Part shown: piece by piece, positions 53,482 to 62,449 of the stretch | Layout: the number at the start of each line of letters is the position of its first letter | How positions within the stretch are numbered: position 1 is the stretch's first letter | Assembly (NCBI RefSeq): GCF_000703005.1 | Contig: NZ_JNLH01000001.1 | Location: forward strand, 2,163,001-2,227,000 | Direction of reading: 5' to 3' | Source of the DNA: Pseudobutyrivibrio ruminis HUN009 | GTDB lineage: Bacteria; Bacillota; Clostridia; Lachnospirales; Lachnospiraceae | Length of the DNA stretch: 64,000 nucleotides | Translations under genes and position numbers: made by a program | Notes under the pieces: model-generated | The model's database searches: none | Told to the model about the DNA's origin: nothing | Seen by the model: only the letters and a program-made list of their open reading frames with translations

Positions 53482-54258
53482 TTATGTAGTTGTATTAAAT
53501 TTGCTAATCATATCATCTGCAGATAGAGAATAATCTCCACTGTTAGTATATGACTTACGACCAGTGATACTAGCAAGTTCATTGCCTGCATAGGAATTAG
53601 CCATTGATGACTTGGTGGCTACCTGATAAGCATAGCTACCAGTTCCGTTAAACAAATCCTTTACATAAGTCATATTAGCTTTATTCTTTAGGAAATCTTC
53701 ATCAACATTAAGATGATTCTTATTATCTATGGTAATTCCAGCCTTTCCAAGTGTCTGTGCTGTCTTGGCTGAAGTTGTAACCATTGCGGCAACCTGTGAA
53801 AGAATTCCTGTACTCTCTGATTTCTGGCCACTATCTACAAGCTCATTATATGCATCTGCAAAGCCTTTTATAGCGCTATAAATCTTATCTTTGTCATAGT
53901 CCTTTGTAACGTTTCCTTCATCGTCAGTAGATTCGACCTGATTCCAAATGGAATTCTTACCTTTTGCTAAAAGCTTATCTGTAGCTTTGCTCAAATCTGA
54001 TGAATCATTTCTAATCTCACTCAAATTAGAGTCTGCAATCTTTGACTTTTTAGATGTGTCAGACTTTAGGTTTCCATCATTATCATACTTTGAATAATAT
54101 GACTTAACCAACTTTCCATATGAACCTGATTTAATCTGAGATAAACTTGTAAGAGAACCCTCTAGTCCTCCAAACATTGAATTCACGCCAGATGAGCTGT
54201 TGCCACCAAACAATGAATATATAGAATTGTTTCCAAATGAATTAATAGTTAAAGACAT
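53482..54258 (-). CDS. FliD C-terminal-like orphan protein
   Basis: About 258 residues from ATG 54258, the in-frame ATG eight bases after AAGGAG. The central part (IKGFADAYNELVDSGQ, SQVAAMVTTSAKTAQTLGKAGITIDNKNHLNVDEDFLKN, VKDLFNGTGSYAYQV) resembles the C-terminal region of flagellar cap protein FliD. The N-terminus is Ser/Gly/Asn-rich with no FliD D0 segment visible. It may be a flagellar accessory or export-related protein. No other flagellar gene is adjacent. The match is by eye and weak. Confidence 0.5.
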   Translation of the reverse strand: MSLTINSFGNNSIYSLFGGNSSSGVNSMFGGLEGSLTSLSQIKSGSYGKLVKSYYSKYDNDGNLKSDTSKKSKIADSNLSEIRNDSSDLSKATDKLLAKGKNSIWNQVESTDDEGNVTKDYDKDKIYSAIKGFADAYNELVDSGQKSESTGILSQVAAMVTTSAKTAQTLGKAGITIDNKNHLNVDEDFLKNKANMTYVKDLFNGTGSYAYQVATKSSMANSYAGNELASITGRKSYTNSGDYSLSADDMISKFNTTT

Positions 54259-54347
54259 AAACATCACTCCTTTGAAAATAAAACATGAACATCCTTGTTC
54301 TACTGTTTTGTCTCTTACTTACATTTATACTTATTAATATAATAACA

Positions 54348-54380
54348 GGGACATGTGAAACTTTTGTTAAAACATATCCC
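54348..54380 (-). terminator. Weak terminator after hisF
   Basis: An eight-position stem (54348-54355 with 54373-54380, one G-T pair) with a long loop, followed by TTATTATATT on the minus strand, shortly after the hisF stop. Confidence 0.35.
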
Positions 54381-54386
54381 ATATTT

Positions 54387-55145
54387 TTATAATCTTACAG
54401 AAACCCCTTGATTCCTAAGATATTTCTTTAAATCAACGATTTCCAGTTCCTTATAATGGAATAAAGATGCCGCAAGAGCCGCGTCAGCACCACCAATTGT
54501 AAGAGCATCCTTGAAATGCTCCATATTGCCAGCACCACCTGATGCAATAACAGGAATATTTACAGCATCAGAAACAGCCTTAGTAAGTTCCAAATCAAAT
54601 CCTGCTTTTGTACCATCACAATCCATAGAAGTAAGCAGAATCTCACCGGCTCCAAGCTTTTCGCACTTAATAGCCCATTCTACTGCATCTATACCGCAAT
54701 CTAATCTACCGCCGTGCTTATAAATGTTAAAGCCTCCATCAAGACGCTTCTTTGCATCAATAGCAACAACAACACATTGGCTGCCAAATTTATCAGCAGC
54801 ATCTGATATGAGACGAGGATTATCAATTGCAGCAGAATTGACAGAGATTTTATCTGCCCCCTCTCTTAGAAGAGCTTTGAAATCATCTACAGTACGAATA
54901 CCACCGCCTACAGTAAAAGGAATAAATACCTGTTCTGCAACTCGACGAACCATATCCACAACTGTATTTCTACCATCAGATGAAGCTGTAATATCAAGAA
55001 ATACTACTTCATCCGCGCCTGCTTTATCGTAAGCTGCTGCGATTTCTACAGGGTCCCCAGCATCTCTTAAATCTACGAAATTAACACCCTTAACGACTCT
55101 TCCATCTTTGACGTCCAAACATGGGATAATACGCTTTGTAAACAT
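54387..55145 (-). CDS. hisF: Imidazole glycerol phosphate synthase cyclase subunit
   Basis: 252 residues from ATG 55145 (TAGGAG upstream; the longer frame lacks support). The motifs are IIPCLDVKDGRVVKGVNF, FTVGGGIRTVDDF, KISVNSAA, CVVVAIDAKKR and IASGGAGNMEHF, a complete (beta/alpha)8 HisF. It uses ammonia from HisH to close the imidazole ring, giving IGP and AICAR. AICAR then feeds the transformylase at 49877. The rest of the his pathway is not in the window. Confidence 0.96.
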   Translation of the reverse strand: MFTKRIIPCLDVKDGRVVKGVNFVDLRDAGDPVEIAAAYDKAGADEVVFLDITASSDGRNTVVDMVRRVAEQVFIPFTVGGGIRTVDDFKALLREGADKISVNSAAIDNPRLISDAADKFGSQCVVVAIDAKKRLDGGFNIYKHGGRLDCGIDAVEWAIKCEKLGAGEILLTSMDCDGTKAGFDLELTKAVSDAVNIPVIASGGAGNMEHFKDALTIGGADAALAASLFHYKELEIVDLKKYLRNQGVSVRL

Positions 55146-55182
55146 AACAATTCTCCTATAGAACAAACAACTAGCAACAGAA

Positions 55183-55788
55183 TTAAATCTCTGCAAAGTT
55201 CTTCAGAATCTGAAGTCCTACAGATGATGATTTCTCTGGATGGAACTGACAAGCAAATATATTGTCTTTCTCAACAGAGGCATGAATATGACATCCATAC
55301 TCAGTAGTAGCTTTAACAATAGAGTCATCCTTTGCTTTCAAATAATACGAATGTACAAAGTATACAAATGAACCCTCATCTATACCATTAAACAAACGTC
55401 CCTGATTAGGGTAGTCCAGTGAATTCCAGCCAATGTGTGGAACCTTTAAGCCTGGTCCATCAGGAATTCGCACAACCTCTCCATTAAGTAAATGAAGTCC
55501 CTCAACCCCTGGAGATTCTTCGCTTGAATCAAATAATAGCTGTAAGCCTAAGCAAATACCAAGAAATGGCTTGCCACTTGAGACATAGTCCTTTATAGCC
55601 TTATCAAGCTCGTATTTTTTTAAATGGTCCATAGCATCAGCAAAAGAGCCGACCCCTGGTAATACAACATGGTCGGCTTTTTTAATTACACTAAAATCCC
55701 TGGTAAGGATAGTGTCCTTACCAAGGATTTTAAATGCTTTTTCTACACTTTTAATATTTCCTGCATCGTAATCTAGTATCGCAATCAT
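55183..55788 (-). CDS. hisH: Imidazole glycerol phosphate synthase glutaminase subunit
   Basis: 201 residues. The class I glutaminase Cys is in PFLGICLGLQLLF, and His/Glu are in CQFHPEKSS. It supplies ammonia to HisF. Its start overlaps the stop of the acidic membrane-protein gene by four bases (ATGA), an odd partner for a histidine gene. Confidence 0.96.
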   Translation of the reverse strand: MIAILDYDAGNIKSVEKAFKILGKDTILTRDFSVIKKADHVVLPGVGSFADAMDHLKKYELDKAIKDYVSSGKPFLGICLGLQLLFDSSEESPGVEGLHLLNGEVVRIPDGPGLKVPHIGWNSLDYPNQGRLFNGIDEGSFVYFVHSYYLKAKDDSIVKATTEYGCHIHASVEKDNIFACQFHPEKSSSVGLQILKNFAEI

Positions 55789-57695
55789 AAATCTGGTAAA
55801 CCTAAGCTTCTCAGCACCTTTCTAAGTTCTATTGTATAGTAGTGTCGGTTTGGCTGATTATATATAGCTAAGGCTTCTTCTTCTGATAAACCAAAGGTCT
55901 CAGAAAGTTCAGAAATCATAGTAGCGCCATAGGCATCATATTGGTCTGCAATGCCATATTCTGCGGCGTCATCCTTGTATTTTTCGTATCTTCCAACACC
56001 TATAATCAAGGAGTCTAACGCATAATTATATTGCTCATACTGAATAAATGCTTCGTATTGCTGCTGGCAAAGCTGTAAATCAGCAAGAGTTCTTGCTTGA
56101 TTTCTGAGTAAGGCCACATCCTCGTCGGATAAATCAAAACCATTAAGCTTTTCATATGCGGCTATATAATCGCCTGCTTCAAACAATTCATTAGCCTGTG
56201 CCATATGACGCTTAATACCTGTAAAGGTCATCCCAACCATTACTACACCAATTATTGATATAGATAATACCAAAAATATGGCAATAATGGAAATAGGAAT
56301 TTTTGGAGAATTATCAGGTTCCTTTGGTTTCTTCTCTTTTTTAGGTTTTGGTTCCTTTGGTTTCTTCTCTTTAGCTTTTTCTTTCTTGGCAGCTTCTTTT
56401 TCTTTTTTAGCCGCTTCTTTTGCAGCTTTCTTTTCCTCTTTAAGTCGTTTTTTCTTTTCCTTTGGATCTTCCTCAGGCTCTGGAACTATTGGATTTCCTT
56501 CTTCATCATAGGTAATCTCAACAGTAGTATTTTTAGCGGCTTCCTCGGCCAACTCATCCTCATCAGGAGGACCAAATAATATAAGTAAAAGCTTCTGGAT
56601 AATAGGATTAGGTTCTTTCTTGCCCTTTTCACCTTTTTCTTTTTTATCTTTTTTCTTCTTCTTTTTCTTTTTACCCTTGCTGTCTTCTTCCTCTTCTTCA
56701 GGTTCAGATTCTTCAGCAGATTCATCAATATCTGCAGCTTCACCAGCACCTTCTTCATCACCACTTAAAAGTGATTGAATATCAAGAAGATCCTCATCGT
56801 CTCCTTCAAGAAGATTTTCAAGATCCAAATCTCCATCACCAGACAAATCAGGCTCTTCTCCATCCCCGTACTGTGCTTCATCTAAAGCATCCATCTCATC
56901 AGGAAGGAATTCTTTAAGGGAATCATCGAGAGGTTCTTCCTCTCCAGAATCCTCGATTATATCATCTAAAGATAATCCAAAATCATCAGAATCATCTGTA
57001 TCTACAGGACTTTCCTCATCTAATGGAGCATCCTCTGGCTCTTCAATAAAATTAGATAAATCGATTTCCCCATCATCAGGTATCTCTATTGGCGAATCAT
57101 CAGCTGCCAAATCAATCTGTGGTTCATCATCTTCAAGAATATCTTTTAAACTAAGCTCATCCGAATCATCATCTGATTCTTCTACTTCAGGTTCTAAAGA
57201 TTCAAACTCTTCTGAAGACTCTTCCTCCTGAGGTGCTTCTTTAGGCTCTTCCTTAATTTCAGGAACTGATTCATCAAGTTCATCCTGAGCTTTATTTACA
57301 ACCTTTTTTATATTATTAAGAAGAGAATCGACAACGCCTTCTGAATCAGGCAATTCTCCTGTCTCTTGGAAGATGCGTTCCTCCTCATCAATTTCCTGTT
57401 CAAAATTACTAATAAATAAATCTACATCATCTGTTTCTAATTCTTCTTCAAATTGGCGCAAAAAATCCTCCTCAGAAAGAACTTTTCTGAGGTATGGATG
57501 GGAAGTCTTAGTCTGTGCTTGAGAAGAATCTATTCCTGTTGCAGTAAGAAAATCCTCATCAGGAGCAACAGCCTTACGGCTTTCAACAACCTGCTGTTGC
57601 TTCTTCATAGCATTTTCCTGGACCTGCATAGCATCAGTCTTAGCCTTATTTATTGAATTTAATAGTCCATCTAAGTAGTCTTCTGACTGAGACAT
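55785..57695 (-). CDS. Acidic/Lys-rich single-pass membrane protein
   Basis: 636 residues. The N-terminal 120 are mixed charge. About 120-340 is extremely Asp/Glu/Ser-rich, and about 340-465 is Lys/Glu-rich (coiled-coil-like repeats of KKEKxxK and PKEPKP). One transmembrane helix lies at about 468-493. A short exported helical tail of about 140 residues (KRHMAQANELFEAGDYIAAYEKL) resembles a TPR pair. I recognise no family for the whole protein. It is cotranscribed with hisHF by a four-base overlap and preceded by the cheV terminator. Confidence 0.75.
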   Translation of the reverse strand: MSQSEDYLDGLLNSINKAKTDAMQVQENAMKKQQQVVESRKAVAPDEDFLTATGIDSSQAQTKTSHPYLRKVLSEEDFLRQFEEELETDDVDLFISNFEQEIDEEERIFQETGELPDSEGVVDSLLNNIKKVVNKAQDELDESVPEIKEEPKEAPQEEESSEEFESLEPEVEESDDDSDELSLKDILEDDEPQIDLAADDSPIEIPDDGEIDLSNFIEEPEDAPLDEESPVDTDDSDDFGLSLDDIIEDSGEEEPLDDSLKEFLPDEMDALDEAQYGDGEEPDLSGDGDLDLENLLEGDDEDLLDIQSLLSGDEEGAGEAADIDESAEESEPEEEEEDSKGKKKKKKKKDKKEKGEKGKKEPNPIIQKLLLILFGPPDEDELAEEAAKNTTVEITYDEEGNPIVPEPEEDPKEKKKRLKEEKKAAKEAAKKEKEAAKKEKAKEKKPKEPKPKKEKKPKEPDNSPKIPISIIAIFLVLSISIIGVVMVGMTFTGIKRHMAQANELFEAGDYIAAYEKLNGFDLSDEDVALLRNQARTLADLQLCQQQYEAFIQYEQYNYALDSLIIGVGRYEKYKDDAAEYGIADQYDAYGATMISELSETFGLSEEEALAIYNQPNRHYYTIELRKVLRSLGLPDL

Positions 57696-57710
57696 CTACA
57701 TGTCCTCCCT

Positions 57711-57747
57711 TAAATTTAATTAAGGGGTATGCAAAGCACACCCCTTA
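57711..57747 (-). terminator. Probable terminator after cheV
   Basis: An eight-base-pair stem (57721-57728 with 57740-57747) followed by AATTAAATTT on the minus strand; moderate because the T tract is interrupted. Confidence 0.55.
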
Positions 57748-57759
57748 TCTTTTTAATTA

Positions 57760-58683
57760 TTAATTGCCTTTACGAACACTTTCGTATTTAGCAACAAGCT
57801 CATCAACAACTGAAATAAGCTTACCAATTTCAGGCTTTGTAAGCTGAGCATCGGCGCCAAGACTTTCACCTTTACGTCTAATCTCATCATTAATAAGAGA
57901 TGAGAAAATAATAAGCGGAATGTTCTTCATGGTTTCATTTTCTTTAACAAGCTTGCAAAGTCGATGACCATCCATAAGAGGCATCTCGATATCAGTGATA
58001 ATAAGATGTACATCATCAAGAACTGTACCTCTCTTATGGAACTCAACTAACTTGTCCCAACCTTCCTGACCGTTCATATTGACGATAAGGTTAGTGTAAC
58101 CAGCCTTCTTCAAGCACTCAACAATAAGTTTTGAAAGAAGTGGTGAATCTTCGCAAAGCATAATAGGTGATTTGCTACGATCCTTTGTCTCGTAATCATC
58201 CATTTCTGAAACCTTAAGACCAGTCTCAGGATTGATATCTGTAACTATCTTCTCGAAGTCAAGAATAACAACGAGTCTATCTTCTAATTTAATAACACCT
58301 GTTGAAACACCAGATTCATCAGAACTGATAGTTGCATCAGGCTTAATGATGTCTTCCCAAGATACACGATGAATTCCAAGAACCTCATCAACGTGAAAAG
58401 CTGTATTTAAACTGTTGAAGTTTGTAATAATGAATAAGCCGTCTGTTTCAGCTTCATCTGTAATATTTAAGCACTTGCGAAGAGAAATGACAGAAATCAT
58501 AATATCTCTTGGCATGAAGATACCTTCTATAGAAGGATGCGCATTAGGTAGAGGCGTAACTGGTTGATATAACAAAATCTCCCTAATCTTGGCAACGTTA
58601 ATTCCATAGAAATTTTTGCCAACCTTAAATTCAAGTACTTCGAGCTCGTTAGTGCCCGATTCCAATAAAATATTAGTATCCAT
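57760..58683 (-). CDS. cheV: Chemotaxis coupling protein CheV
   Basis: 307 residues. An N-terminal CheW-like domain (about 10-150; GKNFYGINVAKIREIL, GVIKLEDRLVVILDFEKIV) and a C-terminal response-regulator domain (about 170-300; SPIMLCEDSPLL, phosphoacceptor Asp in HLIITDIEMPLMDGH). CheV links receptors to CheA and can be phosphorylated, helping adaptation. It is preceded by a lipoprotein gene 35 bases upstream in the same direction. Confidence 0.95.
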   Translation of the reverse strand: MDTNILLESGTNELEVLEFKVGKNFYGINVAKIREILLYQPVTPLPNAHPSIEGIFMPRDIMISVISLRKCLNITDEAETDGLFIITNFNSLNTAFHVDEVLGIHRVSWEDIIKPDATISSDESGVSTGVIKLEDRLVVILDFEKIVTDINPETGLKVSEMDDYETKDRSKSPIMLCEDSPLLSKLIVECLKKAGYTNLIVNMNGQEGWDKLVEFHKRGTVLDDVHLIITDIEMPLMDGHRLCKLVKENETMKNIPLIIFSSLINDEIRRKGESLGADAQLTKPEIGKLISVVDELVAKYESVRKGN

Positions 58684-58717
58684 GCAAATCTCCTCTCATT
58701 TAAATCAATAATATGAT

Positions 58718-59476
58718 TTATATGGTTGTCCCTCTTGTTGTGCCATCACTTGTGATGAATAATTCAAGTGAGGATATATTTTCTACTGACGAATCGCTGA
58801 AAAGAAAAACCAAAATAAATGATTTTGAATCTCCAGCTGCCAGTATTCCATCATAATTAGCTAAATCATTTGATAACGGTGTGAACTGTGTATTAGTCTT
58901 TGTGCCACCGTTCAATGATAAATTGTATGTTCTTCCTGTATAATTAGAAAAATCTACGGAGGAATCCGATGTATTTTTTGCTTCAATCGAAAGTACTACG
59001 TATTTTTTACCAGAGACCTGTGAAAGAACAAAATTATTTGTTTTGTAATCAGAAGTCACATCAAATTCTGAACAAGTAAATTCTACACCTGGTATCTCGA
59101 TGGCATCAGTCATAGAATATCCTGCATCATCAGAATTCTCTTCAGAAGTTTCATCCTGTGTCTCGTCTGTAACTATCGGTTCTCCAGTCTCTGGATCATA
59201 TTCGACTTCTGTATTTTCCTCATCAATTACCTCTTCTGTTCCCTCTGAGTCAGCTTCATCCGGCTCATATTCATCATCCAACTCTCCCTCTTTTACACGA
59301 GCGTTTGCAATTCCAGTTGTTTGATTTTTATTGAATTTTGAAACAGTTTTAGAGGCATAAGCTGTGATTACCGCCTCTTCTTCCTCTGTCATAGTATACA
59401 AAGGTTCACCACAAGCGGTGAAAAGTAGAGAAAAACACATAACCGAAATCAAAAGGAAAAATCTTTTAATTTTCAT
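58718..59476 (-). CDS. DUF4352-like lipoprotein
   Basis: 252 residues. The lipobox is LLFTACGEP with Cys22. A very acidic linker (about 65-120) is followed by an Ig-like beta domain (about 125-250; VVLSIEAKNTSDSSVDFSNYTGRTYNLSLNG, ILVFLFSDSSVENI) of the DUF4352/DUF5067 type. It is presumably anchored on the outside of the membrane. Function unknown; probably cotranscribed with cheV. Confidence 0.75.
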   Translation of the reverse strand: MKIKRFFLLISVMCFSLLFTACGEPLYTMTEEEEAVITAYASKTVSKFNKNQTTGIANARVKEGELDDEYEPDEADSEGTEEVIDEENTEVEYDPETGEPIVTDETQDETSEENSDDAGYSMTDAIEIPGVEFTCSEFDVTSDYKTNNFVLSQVSGKKYVVLSIEAKNTSDSSVDFSNYTGRTYNLSLNGGTKTNTQFTPLSNDLANYDGILAAGDSKSFILVFLFSDSSVENISSLELFITSDGTTRGTTI

Positions 59477-59560
59477 GCTATCTCCTAGAAGAATAAACTA
59501 ATCATTAATGGTATGTTAGCATTAATATGTGTATTGTTCAACACAAAAAATCAGAAAATT

Positions 59561-61072
59561 CTATGAATTTTGTTTGATTTTTGTGTCTTTTGTCAAAGTT
59601 AACTCAAACCAAAATTCAACTCCATTTGGTAAGTTTTCAACGCCAAATTTTTCATGCATTAAGTCCATGGTAGCCTTTACAACTGATAAACCTATACCAC
59701 TTCCGCCATATTCACGACTTCTGGCCTTATCAGCTTTATAAAACTTCTCCCAAATATGCTTAATATCTTTTTTGGCAATGTTATTTCCAGAATTGAATAC
59801 ACTAATTCGAACTTTTCCTTTTTTAACAAAATCATATCGTACATTAATGATGTTTTCATTTAATACATAGTGAATTGCATTACTAATAAAGTTAGTAATA
59901 ACCTGCTCCACTAAGAATTCGTCTGCATGAACCACACATGGTTCCTTATTGATGAATGAATAGTTAATATTCTGTGCTTCAAAATTGATTTTATTGCTAT
60001 CAACAACGCTATCAATCATCTCTGTCACGTCGAAATCAACCATATCCATATTCATCTGACCAGCTTCAAGCTGATTAAGAATGAGCATTTCTCTAACCAG
60101 TCGATTCATCTTGTTGGCTTCATCAATGATGATATCAAGATAAATCTGGCGGCTGTTCTCATCCTCCATAATGCCCTCCTGCAGACCCTCGGCATAGCCT
60201 TGAATAAGGGCAATAGGTGTTTTTAGTTCGTGAGAAACATTAGATACGAATTCTTTTCGCATGTTTTCGTTTTCTTCTCGAACTTCAAGATCATGCTTTA
60301 AGCTTTCATTTGCAGTGCGTAGCTGACTAATAGCACGTTTCAATGTAGTAGACATTTCATTAACATGCTCGCCTAAATCATCCATCTCATTATATATAAC
60401 CTGAGGCGTATACTTTGCTTCAAAATCGAAGTTTGAAATACGCTTCGTTATATCAATTATATTAAATAAAGGTTGCATAAATTTAGCGATTGCAAAATGA
60501 CTAAATATTGCAGTCATAAGAATCGCAATCATAACCATATATAGGAAAAACTTGTTTGTGATTGAACTAGTATGCTCCATAGCAGATAAAGTAGCTCTGA
60601 TAAAAACAATGTTGCCATCTGGAAGCAAGCCTAATAGAACAAGATAATCATCCTCTGAACCTGGAAAAGCCTGCTTAAAAATCTCGTAATTATCATTCTT
60701 ATTAATGACATCCACAGATTCATCGTTTGAAAACATTGAATAATTGAGTTGATTCAATAAAATCTCAGAATTAGTATTAGACGAAATTAAAGGCTCTCCG
60801 CTAGCGCCTGTAACAACGCAATTCACAGAAAACCTATCAAATAAGGCTGCTATTTCTGCTTCATAATCTTGTCCATATAAAACACCCTCATTACATTTTT
60901 CAGACATGATATCGTAAAGATCTACCATATCATGTCTCTTTGTTAAAACATAATAATCGCCTAAAAAGCAGGATGATAGAATGCTAACAATAACAAGTGA
61001 ACCAAGTATGATTGCAACTATCAATCCTACAATTTGGCGATTAATTTTATTAGACCTTTGCGTCGACTTCAA
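59561..61072 (-). CDS. Sensor histidine kinase
   Basis: 503 residues. TM1 (about 14-36) and TM2 (about 172-195) flank an exported sensor of about 130 residues. HAMP, the H-box SNVSHELKTPIALIQGYAEG, N-box NFISNAIHYV and the G-box GGSGIGLSVVKA follow. The start is a TTG inside the end of the response-regulator gene (23-base overlap); a GGGG stretch is seven bases upstream. It probably phosphorylates the OmpR-type regulator encoded just before it. Confidence 0.93.
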   Translation of the reverse strand: MKSTQRSNKINRQIVGLIVAIILGSLVIVSILSSCFLGDYYVLTKRHDMVDLYDIMSEKCNEGVLYGQDYEAEIAALFDRFSVNCVVTGASGEPLISSNTNSEILLNQLNYSMFSNDESVDVINKNDNYEIFKQAFPGSEDDYLVLLGLLPDGNIVFIRATLSAMEHTSSITNKFFLYMVMIAILMTAIFSHFAIAKFMQPLFNIIDITKRISNFDFEAKYTPQVIYNEMDDLGEHVNEMSTTLKRAISQLRTANESLKHDLEVREENENMRKEFVSNVSHELKTPIALIQGYAEGLQEGIMEDENSRQIYLDIIIDEANKMNRLVREMLILNQLEAGQMNMDMVDFDVTEMIDSVVDSNKINFEAQNINYSFINKEPCVVHADEFLVEQVITNFISNAIHYVLNENIINVRYDFVKKGKVRISVFNSGNNIAKKDIKHIWEKFYKADKARSREYGGSGIGLSVVKATMDLMHEKFGVENLPNGVEFWFELTLTKDTKIKQNS

Positions 61073-61739
61073 ATTTATACCCCATGCCCCAAATAGTCTT
61101 GATATAGTTTCCCTTATCGTCTAATTTACTACGAAGCTTTTTAACGTGAGTATCGATTGTTCTAGCATCTCCAAAGTAATCATAGTCCCAAACATGATTG
61201 AGAATCTTTTCTCTTGAAAGAGCGATTCCTTCGTTGTTGATGAAGTAATAAAGCAACTCAAACTCTTTGACAGAAAGCTCAACTGGAGTTCCATCGTTAG
61301 TTGCCACATGTGCATCAACATCAAGCTGAATACCACCAGCCTCAACAACCTTTTTACCGATTGAATCATCTGTGCTTCTTCTAAGAACTGCATTAACTCT
61401 GGCCATAAGAATCTTTGGAGAAAATGGCTTGTTAATGTACTCATCAGCGCCAAGCTCAAATCCATTAAGGACATCGTTTTCTTCACCCTTAGCTGTGAGC
61501 ATAAGAACAGGTATTGAAGAAGTCTCTCTAATTTCTTTCAATACAGCAAACCCATCAACCTTTGGCATCATAACATCCAAAATGATAAGTGATATCTCGC
61601 TGTCCATATAGAACATATCGAGAGCCTGTTCACCATTTTCGGCCTCTATGACCTCATAATCCTCTCTTACCAAATAATCCTTGATAAGTTTTCTCATTCG
61701 GCTTTCATCATCAGCCACAAGAATTTTGTTTTTAGACAT
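61050..61739 (-). CDS. OmpR/PhoB-family response regulator
   Basis: 229 residues. Receiver domain (1-120) with phosphorylatable Asp in LIILDVMMPKVDGF and Lys in MLTAKG. Winged-helix DNA-binding domain (about 130-229; VELSVKEFELLYYFINNEGIALSREKIL, TIDTHVKKLRSKL). With the overlapping kinase it forms a two-component system. The target genes are unknown. Confidence 0.96.
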   Translation of the reverse strand: MSKNKILVADDESRMRKLIKDYLVREDYEVIEAENGEQALDMFYMDSEISLIILDVMMPKVDGFAVLKEIRETSSIPVLMLTAKGEENDVLNGFELGADEYINKPFSPKILMARVNAVLRRSTDDSIGKKVVEAGGIQLDVDAHVATNDGTPVELSVKEFELLYYFINNEGIALSREKILNHVWDYDYFGDARTIDTHVKKLRSKLDDKGNYIKTIWGMGYKFEVDAKV

Positions 61740-61767
61740 AACACCAACCCCAATCCTTGAAATAATA

Positions 61768-62382
61768 TTATTGTAGTTCCTGTTCCTTCTCCCTGATAGC
61801 TTCTTCTCTTTCGGTAAGATCCTGCTCCCAAGAAGAATACTTGTCGATTAGCTTTTCTTCGTAATCGAGTATGGTCGGGCTGTTTATTGTGGTACTCACA
61901 TAAAACATTCCCAAAACGCAAAGCAACAATGCAATGCATAAAATTAATAGGACCTTGTTGATAGCTTTTAGTCTTTTGATTTCTGAAGAATCATTTGTGA
62001 CTTTAGCCACAACTTTTTTATCGGCTTTTTCCTTCTTAGCTTTAGATACTTTTTCATCAGAAGATGAATTTGTATCTTCTGTTTTTTCTTCTGGTGTCAC
62101 GTCTTTAGGGGGTTCTTCTAAAGAATAAACAGGAGGAATATCCTCTGGCGTAAAAACCTCTGAATCTAAAAGATTCTGCCTAAGCTGAGCTAGAAAACTC
62201 ATACCGATTTCAGTGGAAAACATACGCTGATTCAAAAGCTTTTTATATACAGTGAGCACAGCTTTCTCGTCGCTATCTCTTATCTGCCCCAAGATATACT
62301 CAACTGCCTTAAGCTCTTTGGCGGCTTCTTTTGCTTTATTCTCATCATCGAAGATGTATCCACCAATATTATACCTAGCCAT
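61768..62382 (-). CDS. Single-pass membrane protein with terminal coiled coil
   Basis: 204 residues. The N-terminal 70 are helical and cytoplasmic, followed by a charged Pro/Glu/Ser/Lys linker (about 85-130), a helix (about 143-162, LLILCIALLLCVLGMFYV) and a short exported coiled coil rich in Glu (DLTEREEAIREKEQELQ). No family recognised. It precedes the two-component genes by 28 bases and may be cotranscribed with them. Confidence 0.65.
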   Translation of the reverse strand: MARYNIGGYIFDDENKAKEAAKELKAVEYILGQIRDSDEKAVLTVYKKLLNQRMFSTEIGMSFLAQLRQNLLDSEVFTPEDIPPVYSLEEPPKDVTPEEKTEDTNSSSDEKVSKAKKEKADKKVVAKVTNDSSEIKRLKAINKVLLILCIALLLCVLGMFYVSTTINSPTILDYEEKLIDKYSSWEQDLTEREEAIREKEQELQ

Positions 62383-62449
62383 ATTAATCCTTTAAAAAAA
62401 TTGTATATAATTATATTAGCAATTTGTACCAAAAAAATCTATCTTTTAT

